From Mycobacterium sp. GA-0227b (GTDB lineage Bacteria > Actinomycetota > Actinomycetes > Mycobacteriales > Mycobacteriaceae), in NCBI RefSeq assembly GCF_001499855.1, contig NZ_LQIK01000032.1, forward strand, positions 186,001 to 250,000: a DNA stretch of 64,000 nucleotides, given 5' to 3'. Of the stretch, positions 46,901 to 52,039 are shown piece after piece. The notes beneath the pieces were generated by a model that did no database searches, was not told the DNA's origin, and worked only from the letters and a program-made list of their open reading frames with translations. Every line of letters begins with the position of its first letter. The first letter of the stretch is position 1. Position numbers and translations under genes: made by a program.

Positions 46901-48987
46901 GTGGCGGTGATCCCGGCCTGGGGGCGGTGCTCAAGGCCGCCAAAGAACAGCTGCGGGCCCTGCCCGACGGACTCACATATGGGCTGCTGCGGTATCTGAA
47001 CCCGGAAGTGCAACTGCGCGACGAGGATCCGCGGGTCGGATTCAACTATCTCGGGCGCCTCGGTGCGGCCGCCGGCGAGCTTTCCGAGGATCTGTGGCGC
47101 CTGGCGCCCGACGGTTCGTCGGTCAGCGGTGTGGCCGCGGCGATCGCGATGCCGTTGATGCACACCTTGGAACTGAACGCTGCCACGGTCGACACCGCGA
47201 CCGGTCCGCAGTTGCACGCGACCTGGACGTGGGCGCCTTCAGCGCTTGATCATGGGCAGGTCGATCGGTTGAGCCGGTTGTGGTTTGAAGCCCTGGCGGG
47301 CATCTGCGCCCACGTGCAACACGGCGGGGGCGGGTTGACACCGTCGGACATCGCACCGGCGCGGCTGAGCCAGGCCCAGATCGAAGCGCTGGCCCAACGC
47401 TACGACGTGGCTGACGTATTGCCGCTGACCTCGCTGCAACGGGGCTTGCTGTTCCACGCCTTGACTGCGGCGGGCGACGAGGACGACGTCTACGCCGTGC
47501 AACTGGACTTCACCGTCACCGGCCCCTTGGACGCCGAGCGGCTACATGACGCGGTGCAAACCGTCGTCAACCGGCACCCGAACCTGGCTGCTCGTTTCCA
47601 CCACCACCTCGGCGACGAACCAGTACAAGTCATCCCGGCCAACCCTGAAATCTCTTGGCAATACCTTGATCTCAGTGGTGAAGCCGACGTCGATGAGCGA
47701 ATTCAGCGCATGTGCGCCGCCGAGCGCGCCGAGGTCTACGATCTCGCAGAGCAGCCGGCCTTGCGTGCGGCGCTGGCCCGCACCGGCGAGGAGCGCCACC
47801 GGTTCGTGCTGACCAATCACCACATTGTGCTCGACGGCTGGTCGATGCCGATCCTGCTCGGGGAGATCTTCGCCACCTATTTCGGGCAGCGACTGCCCGC
47901 CTCGGTGCCCTACCGCAGGTTTGTCTCCTGGCTGGCCGAACGCGACGTCGAAGCCGCCCGGGCGGCCTGGCGTGAGGTGCTCGACGGCTTCGATACCCCC
48001 ACGCTGGTCAGCCCACCCGACCGACTGGGCTTGGGCCCCAGGGACATCCGATCCTTCCGGGTTCCGGAAGACACCACCCGGGCGATGGCCGAGCTTGCGC
48101 GTTCGCGGCACATCACCGTGAACACTGTGCTGCAGGCAGCCTGGGCGCAGCTGCTGATGTGGCTGACCGGCCAGCACGATGTCGCGTTCGGCGCCGTGGT
48201 TTCAGGGAGGCCGGCAGAGGTCGCCGGTGCGGAGGCGATGGTGGGCCTGTCGATCAACACGGTGCCGGTGCGCGCCCGCATCGCGACCGAAACCACCACC
48301 GTCGAGTTGCTCGATCAGCTTCAAGGCGCGCTGGAGCAGACCTTTGAGCATCAGCACCTGGCGCTCAGCGACATTCACCGTGTCACCGGGCAGAACAGAT
48401 TGTTCGACACCGTTTTCGTCTTCGAGAACTATCCGATCGACGCCGCCGGATTGTCGGGCGGCCACGATCTGGGTGTCGCTGGGTTCACCGTCCGCGACTA
48501 CTACCACTACCCGCTCACGGTGCAAGCGGTGCCGGGCGACGAGCTGGATCTGCGCGTCCAGTTCCGCACCGACCGGTTCGACCCGGCCACCATCGAAACG
48601 CTGATGAGCCGGTTCACCCGGATATTGGCGGACATGACCGCCGATCCGACCCGACCGTTGTCGTCGATCGATTCGCTTGACGCCGGAGATCACCAGCAGC
48701 GCAGCGGATGGGAGAACCGGGCTGTGACGACCCCGTCGTCCGGTGGTTATCGCGCGCCGGTCGATCTGGCCGAGCAGCTTCTGGCAGACATCTTCGCGCA
48801 GGTGCTCGAGGCAGACCGGGTAGGGGCCGACGATTCGTTCTTCGACCTGGGCGGGGATTCACTTGCCGCGATGCGGGCGATCGCCGCGATCAACACGGCC
48901 TTCGATGTTCGCCTGCCGGTGAGCGCCCTGGTGGACGCGCCGTCGGTGAGAAGCTTGCGTCAGCGGTTGCCTGAAACACCGCGGTAG
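31960..48987 (+). CDS. Lipopeptide NRPS: Cstarter-A-T-E-C-A-T-C-A-T-C-A-T-E-C-T
   Basis: 5675 residues starting with ATG, GAGGGA 6-10 bases upstream. By nucleotide: starter C domain (31960-33270, HHLVADG near 32370) of the type that accepts a fatty acyl chain; A1 (33310-34770), T1 (LGGDS near 34940), E1 (HHLAVDG 35464); C2 (36510-37790), A2 (37850-39310), T2; C3 (39640-41000), A3 (41060-42450), T3; C4 (42780-44150), A4 (44220-45680), T4, E2 (HHLAVDG 46363); C5 (47390-48690, HHIVLDG 47818), T5 (LGGDS, Ser codon 48859), end. Hand-aligned A-domain codes: A1 and A2 both DVWSVAMVH (Ser/Thr-like), A3 DVWTVAAMC (aromatic), A4 DFWSVGMVH (Thr). Predicted product: acyl-D-aa1-aa2-aromatic-D-Thr, handed to a final T domain with no A domain of its own. 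No thioesterase or reductase domain is present, so release is by another protein or by transfer. The positions following E1 and E2 use the DCL type of C domain (LPLTxLQxGLLFHA). Confidence 0.95.
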   Translation: MEFADGALPLTRGQLDIWLAQETGEFDPEWHIVAFDIIEGAIEPDVLEQAIRLALVEAEPIRAVFYEVDGRVLQRPVDNPDVELPVHDLTHLQNPVQEAYRLAELIRSTPMPATGPLFKFALFRTRPDQFYWFVCLHHLVADGFGGILFANRVAAVYSSLISGTPVPPPFFGSLKDLVSWETEYEASEEYSKDLAYWSKNLPPETPQYLTDADEGGSCTVSESVQLDPSVVQRVHELSDSLGMRRSSVITAACALLVRGWRAEGSQVVLDFPVNRRTSPESFTFPAMVSGIVPLVLTVSPGSSVAAFCEYVDARIREAVQHQRFPVHALERKANAGGPRKSPQRVGINFIPSLTAVPFADAPASGSVTRFGRVDYFGLFFLSAGGQIHLHSVSSGQPFANLGVADLAARLQQILMAMTTDPAGAISLIDVVDEAEHAQLNGWGNEAGLVRSAARPVSIPEMFAARVAEAPEAVAVTCQDSVLTYRELDEATDRLAHLLAVRGAGPGQSVAILFPRSIEAIVAILAVLKTGAAYLPIDPAHPEARISFMLEDAAPIAAVTTADLRSRLDEHELLVIDINEAGADSQATFVLPPPSPDNIAYFIYTSGTTGVPKGVAITHHNVIQLFECLETDLDLAPKQVWSQWHSLAFDVSVWEIFGALLRGGRLAIVPESVVRSPEDFLALLVRERVTVLSQTPSAFYALQTADALAHELGQQLELEAVVFAGEALEPQRLRSWLNNHPESPRLINMYGTTETTVHASVREICESDADRHVSPIGVPLTNLAFFVLDAWLRPAPVGVVGELYVAGAGLGAGYWRRGPLTASRFVASPFGTPGARMYRTGDLASWGADGQLQYLGRSDEQVKIRGYRIELGEVRAALAALDGVEQAVVIAREDRPGDKRLVGYFTGAADPAGIRGQLTERLPAYMVPAAVVLLDALPLTVNGKLDKRALPAPEYIDVDHYRAPANEVEEILAGIYAHVLGVEQVGVDDSFFELGGDSILSMQVVARARAAGVLFRPRDVFAEQTVARLAAVAKEADAASGVIDEGVGPVDSTPIMSWLHSVDGPVEQFNQTVLLQAPAGISQSDVLVLLQALLDRHAMLRLRVEDDGAAGWSLLAPGAGSVDASRVLQSVEVLSEEALLEARSRLNPAAGSMLSALWANSTNQLVLIIHHLAVDGVSWRILLEDLNTAWAQLRGGRPLALPTSGTSFARWAALLAEHAHHPDVVATAPAWQHVASAPALLPAVRPAVDTYETAESLSVTLNAETTRMLLSEVPAAFNAGVHDILLIAFGLAVAEFLDAAGSAPIGIDVEGHGRNEDLADDIDLSHTVGWFTTKYPVSLRVEALDWAQVIAGEAAVGALVKDAKEQLRALPDDLTYGLLRYLNNHVDLAVADPPIGFNYLGRLGPVGDSASHDDAWQIRPDGLSLSGTMASIPMPLMHTVELNASTIDTEAGPQLHATWTWAPSALDRDRVSRLSRLWFEALGGICTHVGNGGGGLTPSDIDPARLRQQQIDELQKRFRVADILPLTPLQQGLLFHAITAAGTDDHVYGMQLDITLAGPLDAERLRDAVHAVATRHPNLVARFVDRFSEPVQIIPADPAVPWQNLDLRAAGDADEQIHRLCAAERAAVCDLAEQPPFRAALIRTGDQQHRFVLTNHHIVLDGWSLPILLQEIFAGYHGQRLPAAVPYRKFVSWLAERDVDAAESAWREAFDGYDTPTLVGPQGRGLGRRSVVSARVAEDVTRAVNELARSRHTTVNTVLQAAFGQLLTQMTGQHDVAFGTTVSGRPTEVVGAESMVGLMINTVPVRTRVTSATTTADLLDELHAAYNHTLEHQYLALSDIHRVTGHEQLFDTLFVYENYPLDSAAFSSIEGLSISEFVSREYNHYPLAVQAIPGNELGLRIEFDTEVFDARGVETLIERFERMLSAMTADPARRLSSIDVLDDTELTRLGEWGNRVVLSEPIARSVSIPALFAAQVARGPEATALTFDGRSLTYRQLDESANRLAHLLARHGARPGERVALLLPRSAEAIVTILAVLKTGAAYLPIDPAHPEARISFMLEDAAPIAAVTTTDLRSRLDGRGLLIIDIDDPAVDDQPSTGLAAPSPDEIAYLIYTSGTTGTPKGVAITHRNVIQLLDAVDSDLELAGQVWSQWHSLAFDVSVWEIWGALLRGGRLAVVPESVVRSPEDFLALLVTEQVSILSQTPSAFYALQTGIALQPELGQQLKLQAVVFAGEALEPQRLRAWLENHPGTPRLINMYGTTETTVHASFREIVEADADKAVSPVGVPLDHLAFFVLDGWLRPAPVGVVGELYVAGAGLGAGYWRRGPLTASRFVASPSGCAGTPGQRMYRTGDLACWGDDGQLQYLGRSDEQVKIRGYRIELGEVQAALAAQDGVKQAVVIAREDRPGDKRLVGYVTESVDAALDPSAVRAALGERLPSYMVPAAVVVLDALPLTVNGKLDRRALPAPEFSGVDRYRPPATAVEELLAGIYAQVLGVERVGVDDSFFDLGGDSLSAMRLVAAINNGLDADLSVRAIFEAPTVAQLAPHIGAEGERRAPLVPMERPAVIPLSFAQQRLWFLGQLQGPSPIYNMATALRISGELDADALGQALADVVDRHESLRTRFPATEPQQLVVPAEQADFGWQVIDARDWPAGRLNDAIGEVAHHPFDLAAEIPLRATLFRIADDEHVLAIVVHHIAADGWSITPLARDLSVAYGSRCAGRIPGWAPLPVQYVDYTLWQRDELGDLDDPDSAIAAQASYWEQTLAGMPERLELPTDRPYPPVADNRGARIAVDWPAELHERIARVAREHDATSFMVVQAALAVVLSKLSGSSDVAVGFPVAGRRDPALDQLVGFFVNTLVLRVELTGNPTVAEVLSHVRTRSVAAYEHQDVPFEVLVERLNPIRNLTHHPLVQVMLAWQNNQPAALALGDLQATPIPVDVRTVRMDLAFTLAERWSEDGSLAGIGGEVEFRTDVFDAASIEALVERLRRVLVAITADPTRRLSSVDLLDGGERALLDGWANRAVMNRPVSAPMSIPDLFGDQVSRAPEAVAISGGGVELTYREVDVASDRLARLLVGHGVGPGDSVALLLPRSASAVVAMLGVVKAGAAYVPIDAGVPPARIEFVVGDAAPAAVITTAGLRSQLDGFDVAVIDIDALAVGSAPEISLPTPAADDVAYVIYTSGTTGVPKGVAVSHRNVTQLLASLDAGLPAAGVWPLCHSLAFDVSVWEIFGALLRGGRLVVVPEEVTASPQDFQEMLVGEGVSVLTQTPSAVKMLSAQRLAGTALVMAGEACPPEVVDRWAPGRLMLNAYGPTETTMCVAISAPLAAGSGVVPIGSPVSGAALFVLDGLLRQVPAGVAGELYVAGAGVGVGYVRRGGLTASRFVACPFGGAGKRMYRTGDLVRWGADGQLQYLGRIDEQVKIRGYRIELGEIQAAVASLDGVAEAAVIAREDRPGDKRLVAYITGTANPSTVRAALAERLPGYMVPAAVVMLEALPLTVNNKLDTRALPAPAYSDTDQYRAPTTAVEELLAGIYAQVLDVERVGIDDSFFDLGGDSLSAMRLIAAVNSSLDGDLSVRTVFEAPTVAQLAPRIGADSARLEPLKPVERPTEVPLSFAQKRLWFLDQLQGPSAIYNMAVALQLRGRLDVEALRQALTDVVARHESLRTLFAMVDGAPQQLVLPAEQADLAWQVIDATGWSTDELREAVNVAASYTFNLASEIPMRAQLFRVADDEHVAVAVVHHIAADGWSIAPLMRDLGVAYASRSEGHDPNWAPLPVQYVDYTLWQRDQFGDLDDPDSRIAGQLAFWDDALAGLPERLQLPTDRPYPAVADHRGDRVAVDWPAELQDRVAAVAREHHTTSFMVVQAALAALLSKVSASTDVAVGFPIAGRRDPALDELVGFFVNTLVLRVDLAGDPTVAELLEHVRTRSLAAYEHQDVPFEVLVERLNPVRSLAHSPLIQVMLSWHFAGQSFGPTSSLDLGDLQINSLPADTNTARMDLTFGLAERWTESGEPAGIGGDVEFRTDVFDAASIEVLVARLRLVLEAITADQSVRLSTVDVLDAGEHAQLFGWGNRAALTEQPSVSESIPALFAGQVARSPEAVAVSGDGRSLTYAELDAASSNLARALTAAGVGRGDRVGLLLPRSVDAVLAMLAVLKCGAGYVPMDPAHPEARTEFVLGDAAPVAVVTTADLRSRVDGRSAVVIDIADAPLDSNSVAEESFSAASPEDLAYVIYTSGTTGVPKGVAVPHRNVVQLLDTLDADLELAGQAWTQCHSLAFDFSVWEIWGALLRGGRVVIVPDTVVRSPEELLALLVSEQVGVLSQTPSAFYALQAANGLQPELGQQLKLQTVVFGGEALEPARLGPWMQSHAGSPRLINMYGITETTVHASFREITEADIERAVSPIGVPLTHLGFFVLDGSLRAVPAGVVGELYVAGGGLAHGYVGRAGLTASRFVACPFAGAGARMYRTGDLVRWGADGQLQYVGRIDEQVKIRGYRIELGEVQATLAGLDGVQQAVVIAREDRPGDKRLVGYATGTVDAAELRAALAQRLPSYMVPAAVVVLESLPLTVNGKLDTRALPAPEYSDTDRYRAPATAVEEVLAGIYAQVLGLERVGVDESFFELGGDSILSMQVVSRARAAGVLCRPRDVFVEQTVARLARVARTADGAAAGVIDEGVGPVVGTPIVRWLQEVDGPTGEFNQTVVLQAPDTADRGDVVVLVQALLDRHAMLRLRVDDDGAGGWSLQVPESVEVRADECVHAVDAFSDAALVAARSRLNPTAGRMLSALWVASTSQLVLIVHHLAVDGVSWRILLEDINFAWASHRAGRPVELPGSGTSFARWSALLAEHARDEQVVATADAWRQVASAPALLPAVVPSVDTFANAGNLTVPLDTETTRLLLGEVPAAFHAGINDILLIALGLALAEFVDADTAPVGIDVEGHGRHEELGDEVDLSHTVGWFTTKYPVALNVGGLDWAEVRGGDPGLGAVLKAAKEQLRALPDGLTYGLLRYLNPEVQLRDEDPRVGFNYLGRLGAAAGELSEDLWRLAPDGSSVSGVAAAIAMPLMHTLELNAATVDTATGPQLHATWTWAPSALDHGQVDRLSRLWFEALAGICAHVQHGGGGLTPSDIAPARLSQAQIEALAQRYDVADVLPLTSLQRGLLFHALTAAGDEDDVYAVQLDFTVTGPLDAERLHDAVQTVVNRHPNLAARFHHHLGDEPVQVIPANPEISWQYLDLSGEADVDERIQRMCAAERAEVYDLAEQPALRAALARTGEERHRFVLTNHHIVLDGWSMPILLGEIFATYFGQRLPASVPYRRFVSWLAERDVEAARAAWREVLDGFDTPTLVSPPDRLGLGPRDIRSFRVPEDTTRAMAELARSRHITVNTVLQAAWAQLLMWLTGQHDVAFGAVVSGRPAEVAGAEAMVGLSINTVPVRARIATETTTVELLDQLQGALEQTFEHQHLALSDIHRVTGQNRLFDTVFVFENYPIDAAGLSGGHDLGVAGFTVRDYYHYPLTVQAVPGDELDLRVQFRTDRFDPATIETLMSRFTRILADMTADPTRPLSSIDSLDAGDHQQRSGWENRAVTTPSSGGYRAPVDLAEQLLADIFAQVLEADRVGADDSFFDLGGDSLAAMRAIAAINTAFDVRLPVSALVDAPSVRSLRQRLPETPR
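33577..33639 (+). repeat. 63-bp exact repeat in A1 of the lipopeptide NRPS
   Basis: Identical base for base to 38104-38166 in A2, with mismatches immediately outside on both sides. Similar near-identity continues in patches further on (around 33930-34010 and 38460-38540). The two A domains also share the same specificity residues, which points to recent duplication or gene conversion between modules. Confidence 0.9.
38104..38166 (+). repeat. 63-bp exact repeat in A2 of the lipopeptide NRPS
   Basis: Second copy of the repeat at 33577-33639, in the region encoding HPEARISFMLEDAAPIA between A2 and A3 motifs of the adenylation domain. Confidence 0.9.
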
Positions 48988-49020
48988 CGCCGGGAGTCGG
49001 TTTCGCGCAGGCGTTCCGGT

Positions 49021-50379
49021 TCAGTACATATGGCCGGTCAGCTCGAACTCGGCCAACGTCTTCGCAATCAGCTCGTGCAAAGCGGGCTTGGTGTCAACCA
49101 CGCCCGGTTGGTAGGCGTTCACGGTGAAGTAGATCTTGGAGCCGCCTGCGACGCGCCACGACTGCAGAGCCATCTGACCCCCCGTCAACTCGAGCCACTG
49201 TCGCGTTACGCCTTGCGCTGTGGCTCGCGTCAGAATGATCTCACCGTCGGTGCCATCGGGACGGTACACAATCGGGTCGAACTCGTCGAGGTTCGAGCAA
49301 AGCGCGGGGGCATCGGGGTCGGCGAGCCCCGCATCGACCATCCGCTTCAACGCGAGTTTCGGCGTGAACGGGACCAGTGACCGCAACTGAAGCGTCTCAT
49401 CCGGCGTCTCCCGCAGGGTGTTCAGTGCCTGCTTGATGGCAGCGCGGAGGTCATCGAGTTCCGTCGTTACGCGTGTCGGGTCGACGCTCACGCTCGCAAT
49501 CGACATTGCATTGGCACGCGTATCACCCTCCGTGCGTTCGTTCATGGGGAGGTGCAAGGTGACGAAGCCGTCGCCGGCGCGACGGCGCCCCATGCGCTCG
49601 GCGAGTTTCGCACCCAAGGCTGCGATCAGCGTTTTACCGGTTGCACCGAGAGCCGTTGCGCGGGCATCCCACTCGGCCAGGTCGATTTGGATCGAGACAG
49701 CCGGCACGACGACCGCATCATCGCCGTCGACTGCGCGCAGGGCGACGGGTGCTGGCGAGGCCGTTGATCGGGCAGCATCCCGCCGTGCATGGCGGGCCAG
49801 CCTTGCCGCCGCGACAAGCGCCCGCCCGACCTCAGGCGCCTCCCGTGCCGTTTCGCGGGCGTCCTGAAACACCGCGCGGCGCCGAGGGCGTGAATGCGAC
49901 GGTGGATAACCAAGATTGGCAGGGTTTCCCCGAACCGCGTCAGCTACCACCTGATGGAGCCCGATGCCGTCGACCACGTAGTGAGAGAGCACCAGGCTGA
50001 CCGCGGTCGCACCGTCGGCAAGGGGAAGGACGCCGAGATGCCAGCCGGGGCCGCATTCCGGATCAACAGGAAGCTGCGAGCGTTCATCAGCCCAGTCGCT
50101 GAGTTCGGTGCGCGGACGGGCGCGTTCGGCGACATCGATGTCCGATGGACCCCGATCTGTTACCCACCGATGCCGGGCGAACGGCAGCGGCGAACGCTCG
50201 ATACGCCGTCCCACCAACCCTTGTCCGAGATGGTGGTGAAAACGCTCTAGTCCGTCGAAGTCGATCGCGCGCTCATAGAGCCACACGACTTGGATCACCA
50301 GGTTCAGTCCAGCGGCGCGATGCCCCGCGAACAAGGCCTGGTCCACCAACGCAAGACGATTGTCCAGCCGCTCATCCAT
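49021..50379 (-). CDS. Condensation/WS-DGAT-like acyltransferase
   Basis: 452 residues, close paralogue of 13136-14527. SHYVVDGIG carries the HxxxD active-site pattern; FHHHLGQGLVGRRIERSPLPF and SDWADERSQLPVDPE are shared. Its 3' end lies 33 bases from the stop of the NRPS, the two genes converging. In family terms it should move an acyl group from a thioester carrier or acyl-CoA to a hydroxyl. An attractive but unproven possibility is that it works on the peptide released by, or still bound to, the A-less T domain next door. Starts at ATG 50379, with the paralogue aligning from its beginning (MDERLDNRLALVDQAL). Confidence 0.78.
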   Translation of the reverse strand: MDERLDNRLALVDQALFAGHRAAGLNLVIQVVWLYERAIDFDGLERFHHHLGQGLVGRRIERSPLPFARHRWVTDRGPSDIDVAERARPRTELSDWADERSQLPVDPECGPGWHLGVLPLADGATAVSLVLSHYVVDGIGLHQVVADAVRGNPANLGYPPSHSRPRRRAVFQDARETAREAPEVGRALVAAARLARHARRDAARSTASPAPVALRAVDGDDAVVVPAVSIQIDLAEWDARATALGATGKTLIAALGAKLAERMGRRRAGDGFVTLHLPMNERTEGDTRANAMSIASVSVDPTRVTTELDDLRAAIKQALNTLRETPDETLQLRSLVPFTPKLALKRMVDAGLADPDAPALCSNLDEFDPIVYRPDGTDGEIILTRATAQGVTRQWLELTGGQMALQSWRVAGGSKIYFTVNAYQPGVVDTKPALHELIAKTLAEFELTGHMY

Positions 50380-50706
50380 GGCCGCAGGATAGACGGTGAC
50401 CCGGCGCTATCGCGGTGAATGCCTATTTGGTCGCACTATCCGGGGCGGAAACCGCCGCGCGCTGTCTTAGCGAGGGCACTTTATCGTTAGCGGCCTCGGA
50501 ATCCGATGTGATTAGCCGGATTCGGGATCGGGCCGCCGATACTGCGTCGGTATGCGTCAGTCGCTTAAGTCGGCCTGGACATCGTCTGTGGCAACGCTTA
50601 GTGTCTACCTCTGATCAGTCCTCTTGGCGGAGAATACGCCACGGTTCAGGCGCGTTATAGCGTCCCGCGTCGCGGGGCGGTCGGAATTCTGCGAAGGTAG
50701 GTCACG
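50380..50706. other. Divergent intergenic region, nothing convincing
   Basis: 327 bases between the acyltransferase start (-) and a methyltransferase start (+), so two promoters should lie here. Short open frames show no family resemblance. The sequence AAGGTAGG just before 50707 may serve as a ribosome site. Confidence 0.4.
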
Positions 50707-51777
50707 ATGTGCGAGGCGGAGCGACCTTTCATCGGATGGACCGCTTCACCCATCGATACACAGGGCGCGCAGCAATCGGTTGGCTCGAGGATCGACCCCG
50801 TTAACGAGATTAGTAAAGACTGCCGAATATGCGGATCGGTTGGCCCTCATAAGACTATCTGGGTTCGCGAAATGATGTTCGGAACTCGGGAGCATTTTGA
50901 ATACTACTTCTGCGAAGCATGCGAGACATTACAAATTGTGAATTTGCTTGAGGGTGACGAGCTCCAGCGCCATTATGCGACGGATTACTACTCATACAAG
51001 CCCGGCGGTGCGCGGCTGTCTCGATGGCTCATCACACAGCAAGACCGCAAAAAATTGGGTGTAGGCGGCGGGTTCGCCGGTGCGCTACTGACGAGGCGGC
51101 TGCCCGACGGCATCCTTCGCGCACTTCTCGGCGGAGACGTCGCCGGAATTCTCGCTCAGCTTCAGCTCAAGTCGGACGCGCGAATTCTGGACGTGGGATG
51201 TGGTGGCGGTGCGCTCCTCGACCGGTTGGCCAGAGTGGGGTTCACCAACTTGCTTGGTACGGATCCGTTCATCACAGCCGACCGTGAGACGCCTCAAGGG
51301 GTGCGGCTGAAAAAGGGGCATTTGAGCGAAGTGACCGGCGAATTCGATCTCATAATGTTCAATCATTCGCTCGAACACGTCCCCAACCCGATCGCGGCGC
51401 TCAAAACGGCATCCGAAAAGCTCGCTGCTGACGGCATCTGTCTGGCTCGCACGCCGACGACCTCATCCGAAGCGTGGAAAACTTATTTAGCGGATTGGGT
51501 GCAGATCGACGCTCCTCGGCATTTCGTCGTGCCTTCTCGAAGGGCAATGGCATTGGCGGCGGAGAAGGCCGGGCTGGTCGTGGAGCAGACATTTGACGAT
51601 TCGAATTTAGGCCAGTTCATGGGGAGCGAAGCATATAGGCGAGGGGTTGCCGTGACCGACACGAAGATTCTTCGACTGTTTAGTCCGAAGCAAATTTGGG
51701 AGTGGGAAAAGAGCGCAGATCGGCTCAATCGGCTAGGCCGCGGTGACCAAGCAGGGTTCGTCATGCGGGCCCGATAA
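50707..51777 (+). CDS. SAM methyltransferase with N-terminal zinc-ribbon-like motif
   Basis: 356 residues. The N-terminal part has two CxxC pairs (CRICG and CEACE), about 36 residues apart, likely to bind zinc. This is followed at about residue 155 by a class I methyltransferase of the Methyltransf_23 kind: ILDVGCGGGALLDRL, LLGTDPF, FDLIMFNHSLEHVPNPIAALK, ICLARTPTTSSEAWKTY. Related proteins occur in polysaccharide and glycolipid gene clusters and methylate sugars. It has lower GC than its neighbours. It is probably monocistronic: flanked by the divergent acyltransferase and, 262 bases downstream, the sulfotransferase-like gene on the same strand. Confidence 0.8.
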   Translation: MCEAERPFIGWTASPIDTQGAQQSVGSRIDPVNEISKDCRICGSVGPHKTIWVREMMFGTREHFEYYFCEACETLQIVNLLEGDELQRHYATDYYSYKPGGARLSRWLITQQDRKKLGVGGGFAGALLTRRLPDGILRALLGGDVAGILAQLQLKSDARILDVGCGGGALLDRLARVGFTNLLGTDPFITADRETPQGVRLKKGHLSEVTGEFDLIMFNHSLEHVPNPIAALKTASEKLAADGICLARTPTTSSEAWKTYLADWVQIDAPRHFVVPSRRAMALAAEKAGLVVEQTFDDSNLGQFMGSEAYRRGVAVTDTKILRLFSPKQIWEWEKSADRLNRLGRGDQAGFVMRAR

Positions 51778-52039
51778 GGCAGGGCGAGTCGCTGATAGCG
51801 GAGCCGCCGACCAGAACCGAAGTCGAAGTGCGACGCGGAACTTGTCTTGAATACCGGTTTGATGGGCCTAAGCGGCGCACTCGTCTCATGCTGTGAGCGG
51901 CGACCAAATCGCCCATAGCAGAAGGGTATTCACGCTAAAGAGGCCAGTTTGACCCGATCCACCGTTATCCTGGTGCCGTGACAAGCGGCCCCTACACTGC
52001 CACGACCGGTGCGGCGCACGTGGTTCCGAGCACAGAGTT

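Noticed and set aside
45226..47217. 663-codon open frame on the - strand inside the second NRPS
   Set aside because: Same reason: antisense shadow of the A4-T4-E2 domains, with no domain motif of its own.
31960..48987. Classical mps1/mps2-type GPL synthetase (Phe-Thr-Ala-alaninol)
   Set aside because: No C-terminal reductase domain is present in either NRPS, and the A-domain order and codes do not give Phe first or Ala later.
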